Below are positions 13,017 through 24,864 of a stretch of 64,000 nt of DNA, one piece after another. The stretch's first letter is position 1. Every line of letters begins with the position of its first letter. Source of the DNA: Manihot esculenta (lineage: Eukaryota > Streptophyta > Magnoliopsida > Malpighiales > Euphorbiaceae); NCBI RefSeq assembly GCF_001659605.2, contig NC_035170.2:28996020-29060019 (forward strand), in the 5' to 3' direction. The notes beneath the pieces were generated by a model, which did no database searches, was not told the DNA's origin, and saw only the letters and a list, made by a program, of their open reading frames with translations. The position numbers and the translations under genes were made by a program.

Positions 13017-13796
13017 ATGTTATGTGAGTTTACATTTGTATTATAAAGTTATAAATTTTACATTATAATAATTCAATACTTTGAAATTGTAATGGCACGG
13101 CAAGAGACTTCAACCTGAACAAGTTCATTTGATTTGCATGCGCAATTTGCAGATAACATTTTATGGAACCTTCTGTGTCAGAACAACAATGAATTCTAAA
13201 CTACATTACAGAAGAATGTGCATTACCATCAAATATTATTTTCCATTTACAGAGAAGGCTTTTACACAAAGACTACTATTTACAGGTCTCTATTATCACT
13301 CTCTCACTTTCTTCCAGGTGGACAATTCCATCACATGTTATTGGCCAGGTTTACGTGCCATGGCCTATGCACAGCAACTGTCACAGTGGCTGCCACCACC
13401 AATAATTCAGCAGTTTCCACCACCCTTTCAGGTAGCATGACAGCCCCGACTTGCCGGAGTGCCATTTCTGATAGTTTTCTTCCTTGAGACCCACTGCCGC
13501 CAAGTACAATTCCTCTGGTGGCCAAATAAACAGCACGGGAGACCTTCTCAAAAACAGGGTCCCCAGCCTGCAAGCTCTTTGCTAACATCCTTGACTTCAG
13601 TTTCTCAGGGTCTGAATCTCTGTCTTCATCTCGTGAGAGCCCACTTATTATCTCTACGATCTCTTCAATACTTGCATCATCGACACGATCTAAGAGCTCC
13701 AGCAATTGCTTTGTGCACCTCAATAACATGCTCTCCACAGCTGCTACACTGGAGACTACTTGCTCCATCATGAGTGTTTGACGGCAAATGAGAAGG

Positions 13797-13958
13797 CTGC
13801 ATATATTAATATCAGATCAGTTAGTAACCATGTTGCAATTTATTGGGAAAATGGCAAATGCTTGTGTACAAGATTCAGTCAAACACCATTTGCAACATTG
13901 TAGGTAATTCTAGACACGAAAATGAAAAGAAACTAAGACAGATATATGGATCACTTGC
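13797..13958 (-). other. GC-AG intron near the 3' end of the Tcp11 pseudogene
   Basis: The frame requires exon 13959 (…ATATCAACTAG) to join exon 13796 (CCTTCTCATTTG…), giving IVISTSLLICRQTL. The intron then starts with GCAAGT and ends with GCAG. The nearby GT, three bases on, would shift the next exon out of its long open frame. AG|GCAAGT is the consensus of the known minor class of GC-AG introns spliced by the normal spliceosome. Confidence 0.7.
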
Positions 13959-16043
13959 CTAGTTGATATTACTATGATCTTCTGGATTTGAGCCTGGGCA
14001 GCCCTTAAACGAGGCAGGTTAAGCCTGACGGTTTCAGGAAGAACTTCTTTTGTCAGGGCAGAAACCCCACTCACCAACTTCAACAATCCTAGCCTCACCA
14101 ACAAATCAATTCTATCCCCATTCATTCTGGCTCTGATTTTTTACCACCTTATCCAACAACATAAAATCAAGTCAAGCATAATGCAATGAAGCAATCTTTT
14201 CTCTTTAGACTTTGCAAGGTTATTCATAGTTCCTCAAGAACCATACCTGTAGCATTTTGAGGTGGATGAAGTAGAGGCAGTTCCACTTCCTTTTGTTTTC
14301 AGCACAAAGCTACCACCAGTTCTAAGAGCAGTGGGTGGAAGAAACTCCTGAGAGGAACTTCCATGGTTCATCAAACCAGAGAGAAGGTTGGTATGCTCAT
14401 CCCATTCCTGGTCTTTGCAATTCTTCAAAGATGCAAACCATTGCATGGTCAAAGGTAGAGATGTACAGGCAACAGGGTAAGATCCATAATGGTTGACAAA
14501 AGCTTTTCTAAGGTAGTCCAAACCCGGAGGTCCCTTCAACAAAATTTTTATACATGCTTTACTTATCTCTTGCTTAAGAGCCTAACGTAAGGGTAAACCA
14601 AATTTTAATTGACTCTCAAAAGTTCATTGAGCTTCACTAGAAAAGAAAATAGCAGTAAAATATGTTTACTGCAAGAGCAAGAGCAAGGGACAGGCAAGAA
14701 AGCTAGCAAATAAAACAGTAGCAAGCATTAATCAGAAACAGAATCAAGCATTTTAACAACTATGATGAGAGAGATTCCAGCACAGCTTGACTCAAAATAT
14801 AAGTGGTCATGAAACACACCTCAATCTGCTCTAATACAAAACGCAGACCCTTGATCATTGCAATGCAACGGGAACACATTGTCTCATCTTGGGCTTCACA
14901 TGTCTCAGCCAACTATTTCAATAATTTCTGATGTGTGACTTTCATTTCCTCCTCACGTGCAGGAGAGGACAGCCTTCGCAGAGTACCTAACGCAAACTCT
15001 AGAATCTTTCCTAGATAATCAATGTCCAATGCACCAGTCTTTGCCTGCAAGGATGAGGATACGAGAACAAATCAGTTTCATATGGAGCATTCAAACATAT
15101 TTCCAGAATTTGTTTCGCTGTTTGTATTAATTTTAAGCCATTAGTAGAAAACAAAGATAAGAGCTAAAACCTAATATAAGCCACAAAATATAGCAGTGCT
15201 CTCCACCCACTTGCAACAAGAAGCATCTCCATTTATTTGTAAGAGGAGCTACCACTGATGCATGATTAGCTTCTAGGGATTTTAGGGCTACTCATTTAGG
15301 AAGAAATATAGTAAGTATTTTGAGCCTTTGAGATTCCTACTAGCGTTGGTTTAGGATTTTCTTACTACTACAACGAGCAGTAGAAGTGTTAAAAATTAAA
15401 CTATATCAAGTTCCTTGCACATTTTAGTAGAACTTTCCTATGACTATTATTGGTATTGAGAATTTACAAAGCATTAAAAACTTTCCCAAAGGATTTATTT
15501 CCCTTCCTGTTCGTGTTCTATCGGTTCTACATCATTGATTCCCTCAGCCCAATATGCAATATATATAGTCTTGAGAGATGAAAAGATAAATGACAGCCAG
15601 AAAAGAATCTAACAAGGTTAAGTATTTTCAATTTCATGGTGTTATACAGGATCACTTGATTATCTATTATGAGAATATACTAACCTTCATACTGTTTTCA
15701 ATGTCAGAATTGAATCCATCAAGAAAGCTATGATGTCTCTCATGGATAAATTCATTGACCATTAGTTCATTCTCTTTTATCAACTTTTTGATAGTAGAAC
15801 CTAAATGTCCATCAAAATGACTGCTGAGAGTTGCAGAGGATCTAAATCCTTTGGGTGAGGAAGCATCATCTTTGAACAAGGAGTGAACCACATGGTTTGG
15901 CTTGTCAACACTCTCAACCACATCGCTTGTTAGCCAAGCTACCAACAGAAGGACCATCTAGGGAGATCAATGTGCTTGGAGAGAGGAAATGTGAGATTAG
16001 TGATCCAACAGGACTTCCATTTTCCTTTTCTTGAAAGTATTTT

Positions 16044-16075
16044 GGTCATGTTTCTGATAGGTCATGTTTCTGATA
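16044..16075. repeat. Exact 16-bp tandem duplication inside a Tcp11 exon
   Basis: GGTCATGTTTCTGATA occurs twice back to back (16044-16059 and 16060-16075). Sixteen bases is not a multiple of three, so it shifts the frame. The segment around it otherwise reads ALSET then PKYFQEKENGSPVGSL in the family frame once one copy is ignored. Confidence 0.85.
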
Positions 16076-19000
16076 GAGCATGTTCCATATGCTCAATCCC
16101 AGCATCACCACTCAGGTGTTGTATCTTTTCCCTCAAAAGTTTTTGATCTTCTGTAACCTGCATTAAAATGCATTTCACGGTGTGCAAAAAATAAATGCCA
16201 CCAAAAGAGAAAACATAGTTTAAAAAAAAGTGCTTCTCATAATTTACAAGCATTCAGTGATCAGTTTTCTCACTAATGGAATATTTTATGCACAGTTAAA
16301 AGGTAATCTAACAATTACTCAAAATTACAGAAACCTTAAACTTATTTTTGCAGGCAATACCTGTTTCTGAATAGCTTTCATATCATGACTAAGAGCATCA
16401 GTGTCACCTCCTGGTGTCATCTTGCATTTTTGAATCATAGAAAGCTCAAGTTGGCAAGCAGCTCTCACCATGTCCTCCTCCAATGTCTGAGCATCCTTAA
16501 CCTTCCACAGAACAAAGCAATTCAAGTAGGAGCACCATGCTTTATCAAAAGCTGCAAGCTGAGACCTAAAGGTACAATGTTTTGGTGAATATGGAGTCCG
16601 ATTCCTCATCAAAAATCTGTATGGGGCCATCTAATATAATTCTTATGAGTAACTCAAACTGTAGAATAAATTCTTTAGCAGACTTGGCCAGAGGAAACTC
16701 ATGGTCCCCTTGACCACTAAAAACAGCATCTGGATGACCCAGAATCATGTAGGCACAAAGAACTACTCTCACAGGATACCTTGACAATTTAGCAGGACTT
16801 CTGGCTGCCTCCCTAACAGCACTTACCTTCTTTGTCTCTCTGTCCCTCATAGAACTCCTAGGAGTAGTCCGTTTCTTTGGGGTGGCTACTCTTTTTAGAA
16901 GTTGATCAATGTTATCCAAACTGGTTGAATGATTGTCATCAGCAACCCTGAAAATACTAAGGTGGCTTTCTAGTCAATCGAGTAGAGGATTCAGAGGCTG
17001 TAGGGTAGTAGCAGATTCAATCAATAGAGCAAGCTGCTCAAATGGCATTGACTTGACAGAACTTTCATGGATTTTCAGGGCATCATAATTCTTTGCCAAG
17101 TCTGAGGTAGTTCTCCTAGACCTAAGAAATTGACTCCAGCACCTAACAAGAAAAGAAAACCAAATATAGATCATTCAGGTGAAAAATTCTTGCTCCTCAT
17201 ATAATCAGATGATAGAAAAGAAATGAAGTAAACCCTTAATACCAAAGTTCACATTATCATTTGCAGAACTATTAATCATGTTCATAAATTCATTAACATG
17301 GCCCCTATTTCATACCATAACAGGGCATATGGAGCTAGAATCAGGCGATCAAGTACATAAAAATGAGGCACAGCCAGAGCAAGGCAATGCAAAGAGAAGT
17401 TAATAATTAGCAGGTTTAAGATTTTAGAGAACAGTAACTGCAAAATATATACCTTGCTAATTTTCTGGAAAGAAGATCAGCCTGCTTGTGCATTCGATTT
17501 CAATTCACTTGAACAGAATTATGCTACTTTCCTCTCTGCCTCAAATATTCTGCTCTTTGCCTTTTTGCCTGATTATTATAATATTCATTAAAATATTGAG
17601 GCAGTTAAAAACATTGTACAAGACTACCAATTATCATAAATGTGTGTAGAAAAGAAGTTATCAAATTCAGAAAAAAATCATACCCTTTGCAGCCTCCAAT
17701 TGGTCCCTCATTCTTCCTCTTTCAATCTCGCGTTGGTGACATACAGAATTAGACACTTGTCTCACTTGCAACACCCTAGCACATGCCCTCTTGTTTTCTG
17801 CTTCCAGAAATCCCAATCGCTTCCTCTCAGCAGCTGCACGCTTTTGGATAATAGCAGCATGCACACGCTCCTTGTATTTGCCCTCCCGAGCCATTCGCCG
17901 CAATAATGACTGGGACATTCTCTCCTTTTGGGTGGCCCTTCTTTGCCTATTAGCCTTCAGGATAAGCATTCTATTTGCTTCTGCTTGCTGAACCTGCAAT
18001 TCTACTTTCGTACCAAGCCTCTCTCTTTCCCTAGCAAATTGCAATTCTGCCCCAGTTTTTGCTGCCTCTCGCAACTCATCTAACCTAGCTAGTCGCCCCT
18101 GGGCCTTTGCCGGAATGTCCAACCTGTCAGACCAATATGTGAGCTTAAAATTGTAGTTTACTGCAAAATGTAAAATACATTTTTCCAAGATAAGTAAATC
18201 TTCCAAACCAAAAAATTTATTGCAACATAAAATATTGCAGCAACTATAGTTATAAATTTAGAATTTAGGTACAGACATGTAAAGAACACATCAGAATTAA
18301 CTAGGTCAGGAAGAACAACTTGAAGTGGGACCAGAAAATATACTCCTTTGCAAGTACCTACATGTAAGTACAAGTATGTTTAAACATTGATCAAGGAGTT
18401 TAGATCTAAAGATGATTACATATGTTCTGCCTGCATAAATAAATTTTCTGAATCTGATCCAACATAATAAGAATTTCTTAGAAATGAAACGAAGCAGCTG
18501 AGTTGGAATGAGGATAAAGGAAAAACCAGAAGTCATAATTCATGTTGGAAACCTCTTCAAAAGTTGAGGAGACATTAAAAAAGACAGTCATATAAAGGTA
18601 TAGGGAAAAAATAGCAAATAATAAAAAAGAAACAACATCATCATCAATTACTACTGAAGTAAGATGACCAACTGAACAAAATCCATATAAATCTTGTGGC
18701 TATAATTGATGCTGTGGAGACACTTAATGCTCACATAGATAACCTTTAGAATGCCAGCAATGAAATAACTACATTTGGTTGCAGAAACTATTTGTTTAAA
18801 CATCATACTTATTAAGAGTCTAATGAGCCTAATCAGAAGTAAATAAATAACCCATCAAGCAAGCTCAGACGCTTCTATTAAATAACTCAAACCAAACAAA
18901 AACAATACCTTTTCTGCTCAGCAGCTTAAAGCTTGGCTTTGAGACGTTGGCCAAGGTTCCTCTTGAGATGAAGACCGGGAGGGGCTTCTGGGCTTTGGTC

Positions 19001-19240
19001 TTGCCTTGCTTGACAACTTCTCATGGAATTGCTGCAATCAAAGGAGTAACCATTTGAAAAAAAAAAAAAAAAAAAACAGATTGCATTATAAAGAAATCAA
19101 TACTGACAAAAATTGACTATGTTATGGAGAACTGTGATGAATACCAACTTTAAATCAAACGAAAGTGAGAAAATAGAGATCCTTTTTTCTTTGAATAAAC
19201 ATTATAGACAGAACCTCACTGCAATTGCAAAAGATTCACC

Positions 19241-19244
<4 letters not shown>

Positions 19245-19318
<74 letters not shown>

Positions 19319-19327
19319 GGGGGGGTT
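19245..19327. repeat. Poly-T plus (GT)n microsatellite in a pseudogene intron
   Basis: About 27 T are followed by some 23 GT units and a G run (19272-19327), inside the first intron of the Tcp11 pseudogene. Apparent ORFs here are low-complexity artefacts. Confidence 0.95.
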
Positions 19328-20388
19328 GGTTGTGGCGGAACACAAAAACATTCAACCATGAGTTTTTCTTTATTTATTTTAGTATTTTTAAAATACATAG
19401 AGGAAGCAAATGGGCTAAGGATCTTTCAATTGGAAATTTTAATCCCAAGTGGGTGATTCTTAAATTCTGATGTACAAAGACTTTTCTTCTCACAAACCAA
19501 AATCAACGAAAGATTACAATTCTCTCAGAAGTTAACAGAACCGAAGAGAAAATGCAATAATTTAATCACAAATGACACTGAAAAGCAAAAATACTTCTCC
19601 AATAACGCGAAATAAAAGGAGGGGTGGGGGAAGAGCAAGAGAGCTTTCAGATAGTAGATCATCAAAGAAAATTAAGTAAAATCAGTGACCACTGGAAAAT
19701 ATTAAGTACACATAGTTCCTTTTTGCGTAAGAATTGTCAGGCCAAAAATTTAAAAGAAAAGACTCGTAGTAATTAGTTGCTTAGTTAAGTTATACATTGA
19801 ATTTTTTTTTAAGTGTAACTAGTACGCCAAATAAATTTTCTCACTTCCCAACAATTTGTCAACGAACAAACAAACAAACATACTTGAAATCCTCACAGAA
19901 TTAATTAAAAAAAATGACAAAAACTGAAAGAACTACTCTTTTTCTCCTTAATTAACCTGTCTACCAAGATCCGCATGTCAAAGTTTAGCTTCAATTTGTT
20001 CAACAGTACTAGGAGTCCTAGCCTCCAACAGTCTTTTCCGAAGCCTTCCAGGCAGTCTAGGCGGAGAAGCAAACGACAGCATATCACTCAGCGGAAAATC
20101 AAGCGCCACCGCAACCCTCCCAGTCTCCGGCGACGATGATTCCATTCCCGTAGCCATAATTCAAATTGAAAACAATCAGCTCTCTCTACACGCTCATACA
20201 CATGAAAAAATAGAGCGAATTGTCTGATTTCTTTTAAAAAATTTAGAAGGAAAGCAAAGAAAAGAAAACAGAGAGAGAGCGTGCGTTTATATATATATAA
20301 TGCTTCTGAAAAGGGAAATGTCTCGGCTCCGACTCTGCTTCGCTTTTTCTTCTTCTTGTTTGCAAAGCTTCGTGAAAGAGAAAGAAGG

Positions 20389-20426
20389 TTTGGTTTGGTT
20401 TGGTTTGGTTCGGTTCGGTTTGGTTT
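20389..20426. repeat. GGTTT/GGTTC pentamer repeat
   Basis: Tandem GGTTT units, with two GGTTC variants, lie about 230 bp upstream of the Tcp11 pseudogene start, probably in its old promoter or leader. Confidence 0.85.
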
Positions 20427-20529
20427 TTTGAATAGCGAAGTAATGAAGGCGTGTTTGTATTGTGTGTAGACTGTAGCGGTTATTCTGTCTTTGCCGCGTC
20501 GTAATCTCAACGGTACTCACCAAGCGGCT

Positions 20530-21480
20530 TTTTGGCCCTTACCGGTTACCTACTACTCCGTAGTTTTGGTTTGGATTTTGAGCTGAAACCATATTGTCTC
20601 TGTACTTGAAACCATATATTACCTCCTAAGCTTTCAATAAATAAGTATATAAACTTATTTTATTGAGTGGGACCGGTATTTGTAATGCAATTCATTGTTT
20701 CTTTCGGGAAGTGAGGATGCCTAGGGGAGCCAATCGTACTTTAATCTCCCTCGTTTCTAAGGTCAAGCAAGTTTAAACTATAAAAGATTTTATCCGTTAA
20801 CAATATAAATAAATCAAATTAATTTTGAGTTATTCAAATTTATTTCAATAAAAATTTGATTGAATTTGATTTAATTTCTAAATGAATAAAATTTAAAATT
20901 AAATTTTAAATTCATTTAATAAACGAATTAAATTTAAATTATATAATATTCAACTCGTTAAAATATTCAATTCATTAAAATTTTTAAACTCGACTCATTT
21001 CTGAATTTATAAATAAGCTTACAAATAAATTCTTGAATAATCTTGTTAAACATGTTGAAATTAATTTTATAAGATAAATAAGCTCAAACTTTACCTATAC
21101 TTTTATATTTTAAATTTAAATTTTTTTAAAATTCAGTTTTATATAATTTAATTATATTCTTAAAATTTATAAATATTTAAATTATTAAAATTTAAGAGTT
21201 TATTTTTTATAAGTTTATGAGTTTATTTATATATATATATATGTTTATTTAATTAAAATTATTTAAATTTAAATTAAAATTTATTATATATATAAATAAA
21301 TTGAACCGTTTGTGAACTATTATAATACTAAGTTCGATAAATACTCTAACTCATCTAAACTCGTTTGCTAAATGAGCTAAATTTGAGTTTATTAATATTA
21401 GATTTGAATTTGAAATAAGTAGATGCTCGAACTCGAAAAAATTTTAACAAACTAAATTTGAATTTTTCAAGATTCTGTTC
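20530..21480. other. AT-rich spacer of short degenerate repeats
   Basis: No gene. From 20800 to 21450 the sequence is made of recurring pieces such as ATTTAAATT, AACTCG and AAATGAGCT. This texture is often seen in decayed subterminal regions of plant DNA transposons, but no ends can be defined. Confidence 0.4.
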
Positions 21481-21499
21481 GTCTCGATTTGTTTATATT

Positions 21500-21785
21500 T
21501 CTACCGATCTGGTTGGGTTGTGTAATGTATTCTATAAAGTCATCTTTAACATCCTTATTTTTAAGCTGCAATCTATTATTGACCTCATTATTGATCTAGA
21601 AGAGAGTGCTTTTACGAAGGGACGACTAATCTCAAATAACATCGTTATTAATCATAAGTTGGTGCATTATCTGAAGCACAAGAAGGGTGGTAATACGTCA
21701 TCTAAGGTCTTGAAGCTCGATGTAAGTAAAGCCTACCAATGTGTAGAGTGTGATTACCTAAAGTATATTGTCAATCTCCAAATTT
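21500..21785 (+). mobile_element. LINE reverse-transcriptase fragment, N-terminal part
   Basis: The frame from about 21500 reads LCNVFYKVIFNIL, then SAFTKGRLISNNIVINHKLVHYL and KLDVSKAYQCVECDYL. These match the fingers and palm of plant L1-type LINE reverse transcriptase (family pattern SLCNVxYK…SAFxxGRxIxDN…LDxSKAYDRVEW). The key aspartate of SKAYD has become Q, so it is inactive. Coding similarity stops at about 21785. Confidence 0.8.
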
Positions 21786-21973
21786 CGCCCCACAAAAATT
21801 CTGCAAGGAGGAAGAATTTAGACCCGAAAGAAGTTGAATCAACCTACATGACACCATATACCCTTTCGAAGAATCTGCTTACCCCAAATAGCACTTCTCC
21901 AGCCCCAAGAAGCATTACCACTAGCCTTTGCATGGAGAAGCATTACCAGTGGCCTCTGCATGGAGAAACTAGG

Positions 21974-22545
21974 TGTTGAGAAAGTATTTGCCTTTTAAGT
22001 AACCGAGCTAATTAGTTTATCCATGATGCGCCATCTTTGAGTAGCAAGCAAGGCCATATTAAAATATGTAAGATTTTTAAAACCCATCCCAACTTTTGAC
22101 TTCGGCTCGCATAACGTTTTAGAAGGGAGCCTAAAACAAGATACCACATAAACCGGAATGGTTGTGGCTGTTGCCTTGATTAAGCTTCCCTACCTCCTTT
22201 GGATAAAAGCTAGCACTTCCAACCCAAGGTTTTATTACAAATACGATCTTTGAACACATTAAATACTTGCTTTTTGGATCTGGATATATTAGTTGGACAC
22301 ATTAAATACTTACTTTTTGGATCTGGGTAGTTGGAAAACCAAGGAATTTGTCAGGGGAGTCCACTCTATGAATACTCGGTAATTCTGTATTGTGAATGAA
22401 AACAAGGTGGATTTGCTGAAATTAATGATTTGAGCATTGGCCTAAGCATAACATGTGAGGATGTTCTGAATTTATTGTGCATCTTGTATAGAAGCTCCGA
22501 AAAACAAGATGGAATAATCTACAAAGAGTAAATGGGAAGATGGAC
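21974..22545 (-). mobile_element. LINE reverse-transcriptase fragment, middle to C-terminal, inverted
   Basis: On the minus strand the sequence reads SHLLFVDYSILFFGAS (palm motif, normally FADD, here FVDY), then INFSKSTLF, IKATATTIPVYVVSCFRLP, and KVGMGFKNLTYFNMALLATQ. This is the order found in LINE ORF2 downstream of the segment at 21500-21785. It has several frameshifts and stops. Its orientation is opposite to both neighbouring LINE pieces. Confidence 0.75.
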
Positions 22546-23009
22546 TCCGGACACTATCTGAAGAATTCTCATTATTAAGAAGGATGGAATTTGAGTTAGA
22601 GAGTCTAATTTAAATAAGTCAAAGAAAATAAAATGAAAATTTTTTTATAAAAGTTAATAATAATATAATAAAATATAATAATTTTTATTTATTGTTTGTT
22701 GATTAAAATTTAAATATTTAACCTATTACCTATTAAATTTATATTTTCTAGATTTAAAGTTTATTTTTAAAATTTTAATAGTCCATAAAATCTATTAAAC
22801 AATCTAATATTACCCATAAAATACTTTTGTTACTAAAAAAATAAAATTTATTTTTTTTAAATTTAAATAGTTTAACATATAATTTAGATAGACTCTCATC
22901 TGAATAAAGAAACAAAAAAATTATCACTTCTAAGGATGTTTAATATATAGTTAACAAATAAATTTAATAGTTAATAGCTTACATGGCATTTCTCCTTTCT
23001 ATTAACATT
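22546..23009. other. AT-rich sequence inside the LINE remains
   Basis: AT-rich DNA between the inverted and C-terminal LINE pieces. Nothing recognisable. Confidence 0.4.
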
Positions 23010-23290
23010 GTGGTGAAATAGAAACTTTTCGCCATCTTTCTTCGGATTGTCCACGAGCCATGGCAGTTTGGTGGAATTCTCCGCAGCATCTTCGCTCTTC
23101 TTTGGTTTCGGGAGAACTCTTTGCTGATTGTTGGGAAGCTTTGTCACAACCCCTTCATAACTCTGAAGATCACAAAAGACTTGTGCAACTCCCGGTGTTC
23201 ATGTTTTTGGAGCTTATGGAAGAGCCGTAATGATTTGCTCTTTTTTGGCAAAAGTCATCTAACAAAATCGTCATTGCAACTTTATTAATT
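23010..23290 (+). mobile_element. LINE C-terminal zinc-knuckle (zf-RVT) fragment
   Basis: The plus frame reads CGEIETFRHLSSDCPRAMAVWW, the CxxE…HxxxxC zf-RVT pattern at the end of LINE ORF2, followed after a frameshift by FWSLWKSRNDLLFFGKSHLT, typical of the region before RNase H. With the two pieces above it makes one broken element of about 1.8 kb. Confidence 0.7.
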
Positions 23291-23356
23291 TAAAAATTTT
23301 CAAGTATCTTTTTTGGAGGCCCCCACTAAAGATTGTGACGTTCCAGCGTGACGATT

Positions 23357-23778
23357 GCACGTCTTTTCCCCGAAATGTGCCACGTCACCCAAGCAAGCAT
23401 CTTAGTACTTTGACGAGTACGGAGCTTCATTCCCACGCGCTCGAGTGTACAAAATTGAAAAACTCTCGCTCTTCGACGCTCACTTGTCCATCAATCTATT
23501 CAGCACTCTTTGGAAAAAGAAAGAAGAAAAACATAAAGGGCATTCATCGGCTACTGTTTCCACGTGGCCACTAGCTTGATGCATCTATGTGGCGTGGGAT
23601 GTAGTGGAGTGTAACTCTCTTAGGGCATGAGAAGCACGTGTTGGACAACGTGTCACGGATAAAGCAGACGCGGAATCCAAACGAAATAAACCGTTCTCAG
23701 GGGACTGCTTTTGGGACAATCAAAGACATGGGCCCACTACACGATAGGTTCCCATAAGATTAATAGGGCCATATAAAA
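23357..23778 (+). promoter_or_regulatory. Orphan promoter-like region: ACGT-core cluster and TATA box
   Basis: This island is GC-richer than its surroundings and holds several ACGT cores of G-box/ABRE type: GCACGTC near 23357, CCACGTCA at 23380-23387, CCACGTGG at 23560-23567, CACGTG at 23635-23640 and ACGTGTC at 23648-23654. A TATA-like ATATAAAA lies at 23771-23778. No coding sequence follows on the plus strand before the convergent gene that ends at 24216. It may be the promoter of a lost gene or of a non-coding RNA. Confidence 0.35.
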
Positions 23779-24060
23779 ATTCCAATTTTTCTGGCATGAG
23801 AAATTAAAAATAAGTTTTTTATGCTTTTCCGGGTCTGAGTATCGGGTTACATGTGTATGGGTCTTTAGGGTTTATTTTGTGTAAGGCTTTTCTTCATCAA
23901 CCTAGAGCCCTGGCTCTTTAGGCTGTAAACTGGGCCTTGAGCCTTCTCAATCGATAAAATCTTTACCTTTGAGGAGAAAAAAAGTATTTATGACAGATAA
24001 TTAGAAAGGCCAACAAAATTCCTTTATGCATACAAATCTAAAAACATAACAATCAAGTTT

Positions 24061-24228
24061 ACATGGAATGAGTAATTCAAGCGGTGGAAATTATGAGTAA
24101 TAACATTCAATCTTTGATCAGGTTAAAACAGTTACTTCTTTTTCACATGGAATGAGTAATTCAAGCGGTGGAAATTATGAGTAATAACATTCAATCTTTG
24201 ATCAGGTTAAAACAGTTACTTCTTTTTC
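24061..24228. repeat. Exact 84-bp tandem duplication at a gene's 3' end
   Basis: Copies 24061-24144 and 24145-24228 are identical by eye. The second overlaps the last four codons plus stop of the DUF3245-like gene. The first repeats that segment, stop codon included, inside the 3' flank. Identity of the copies implies a recent event. Confidence 0.9.
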
Positions 24229-24864
24229 TTTTTTAACTGTGAAGATGAGGTTAGAGGACCTGCTCGTTTCTTGGTAAATGCACTGGTTCTGCTTTCCATT
24301 TCTCCATCACTGTCTTCATCATCATTGTCATTGCAATTGCCTCCTCCTCTTGTAGATGGGAGAGACTCTTCAATACTTTTGGTAGCTTTTCTTTTTCCAG
24401 CTTCCAACTTGGCATGCAACTTCCTTCCAACTGGATCATTTAAGGGTCCAACTTTGGATTGACGGATAACTTTCGCACCAAGTCCAAGTCTATAAAAAAC
24501 ATACTGAAAATCTTTAAGACGTCTCAACGAAACAAGAAATGCAATCAAGATTATAAATTGGCTATACTCCTTACTTACCCAGAAGGACGGCCCTCCGGTT
24601 CTACTTCTGTTGCTGCATCCTCTATACCTTTACTCATGCTATTAACCCATTGTTCAGCCTGTGAATCAGTAATATCAAGCATTAAAAACATGAGGGAAGA
24701 GCAAAAGAAAGAAGCCCATTTATCCCTATTATCACGAGGAGAATCTGTAAAGAAAAGAATCATAAGTGCATAGGAAACCAAACATGGTGATTTACCAATT
24801 TCAATGCCTTGTTCAATATGACAACTTGAGGAGCTCCGGGTTTTTTCTGCGTGTCCGTGCTCAT
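24216..24864 (-). CDS. Small nuclear-type protein, possible DUF3245 family (140 aa)
   Basis: Three exons, 24864-24796, 24658-24579 and 24489-24216, join with exact phase (69, 80 and 274 nt) to give a 140-residue protein from MSTDTQKKPG to a C-terminal poly-lysine. The central part reads AEQWVNSMSKG, then a short acidic segment, then GLGLGAKVIRQSKVGP and DPVGRKLHAKL. The tail is Ser/Asp/Glu-rich (DNDDEDSDGEME) and ends in KKKKK, which could be a nuclear localisation signal. I recall this W-V-x-x-M plus GLGLGAK pattern from an uncharacterised eukaryotic family (DUF3245), but cannot confirm it. No enzymatic motif is visible. The start is the first ATG of the open frame. The function is unknown. 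Confidence 0.7.

Larger units (their letters stand above)
13331..20157 (-). pseudogene. T-complex protein 11 (Tcp11) family gene, multiply disrupted
   Basis: This has the exon plan of a plant Tcp11-domain gene. Exon 1 is 20157-19957 (N-terminus MATGMESSSPETG), followed by a coiled-coil segment (17690-18122, ELREAAKTGAELQF), the Tcp11 core (16325-17160, KLSRYPVRVVLCAYMILGHP) and the C-terminal exons 14582-14248, ~14150-13959 and 13796-13331. Splice sites are largely kept, so it is not a processed copy. Lesions against the family frame: TGA 19978-19980; +1 near 18958; TAA 18926-18928; TAG 17524-17526; TGA 17500-17502; TGA 16974-16976; +1 near 16590; TGA 16062-16064 with a 16-bp duplication; frameshift near 15930; TAG 14913-14915. 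One expected ~65-residue exon between 15667 and 15060 is not found. The last exons alone remain open. An intact paralogue elsewhere is likely. Confidence 0.85.

Noticed and set aside
19113..19470. ORFs through the poly-T and GT microsatellite
   Set aside because: They encode only poly-Phe and Cys-Val runs from simple repeats within a pseudogene intron.
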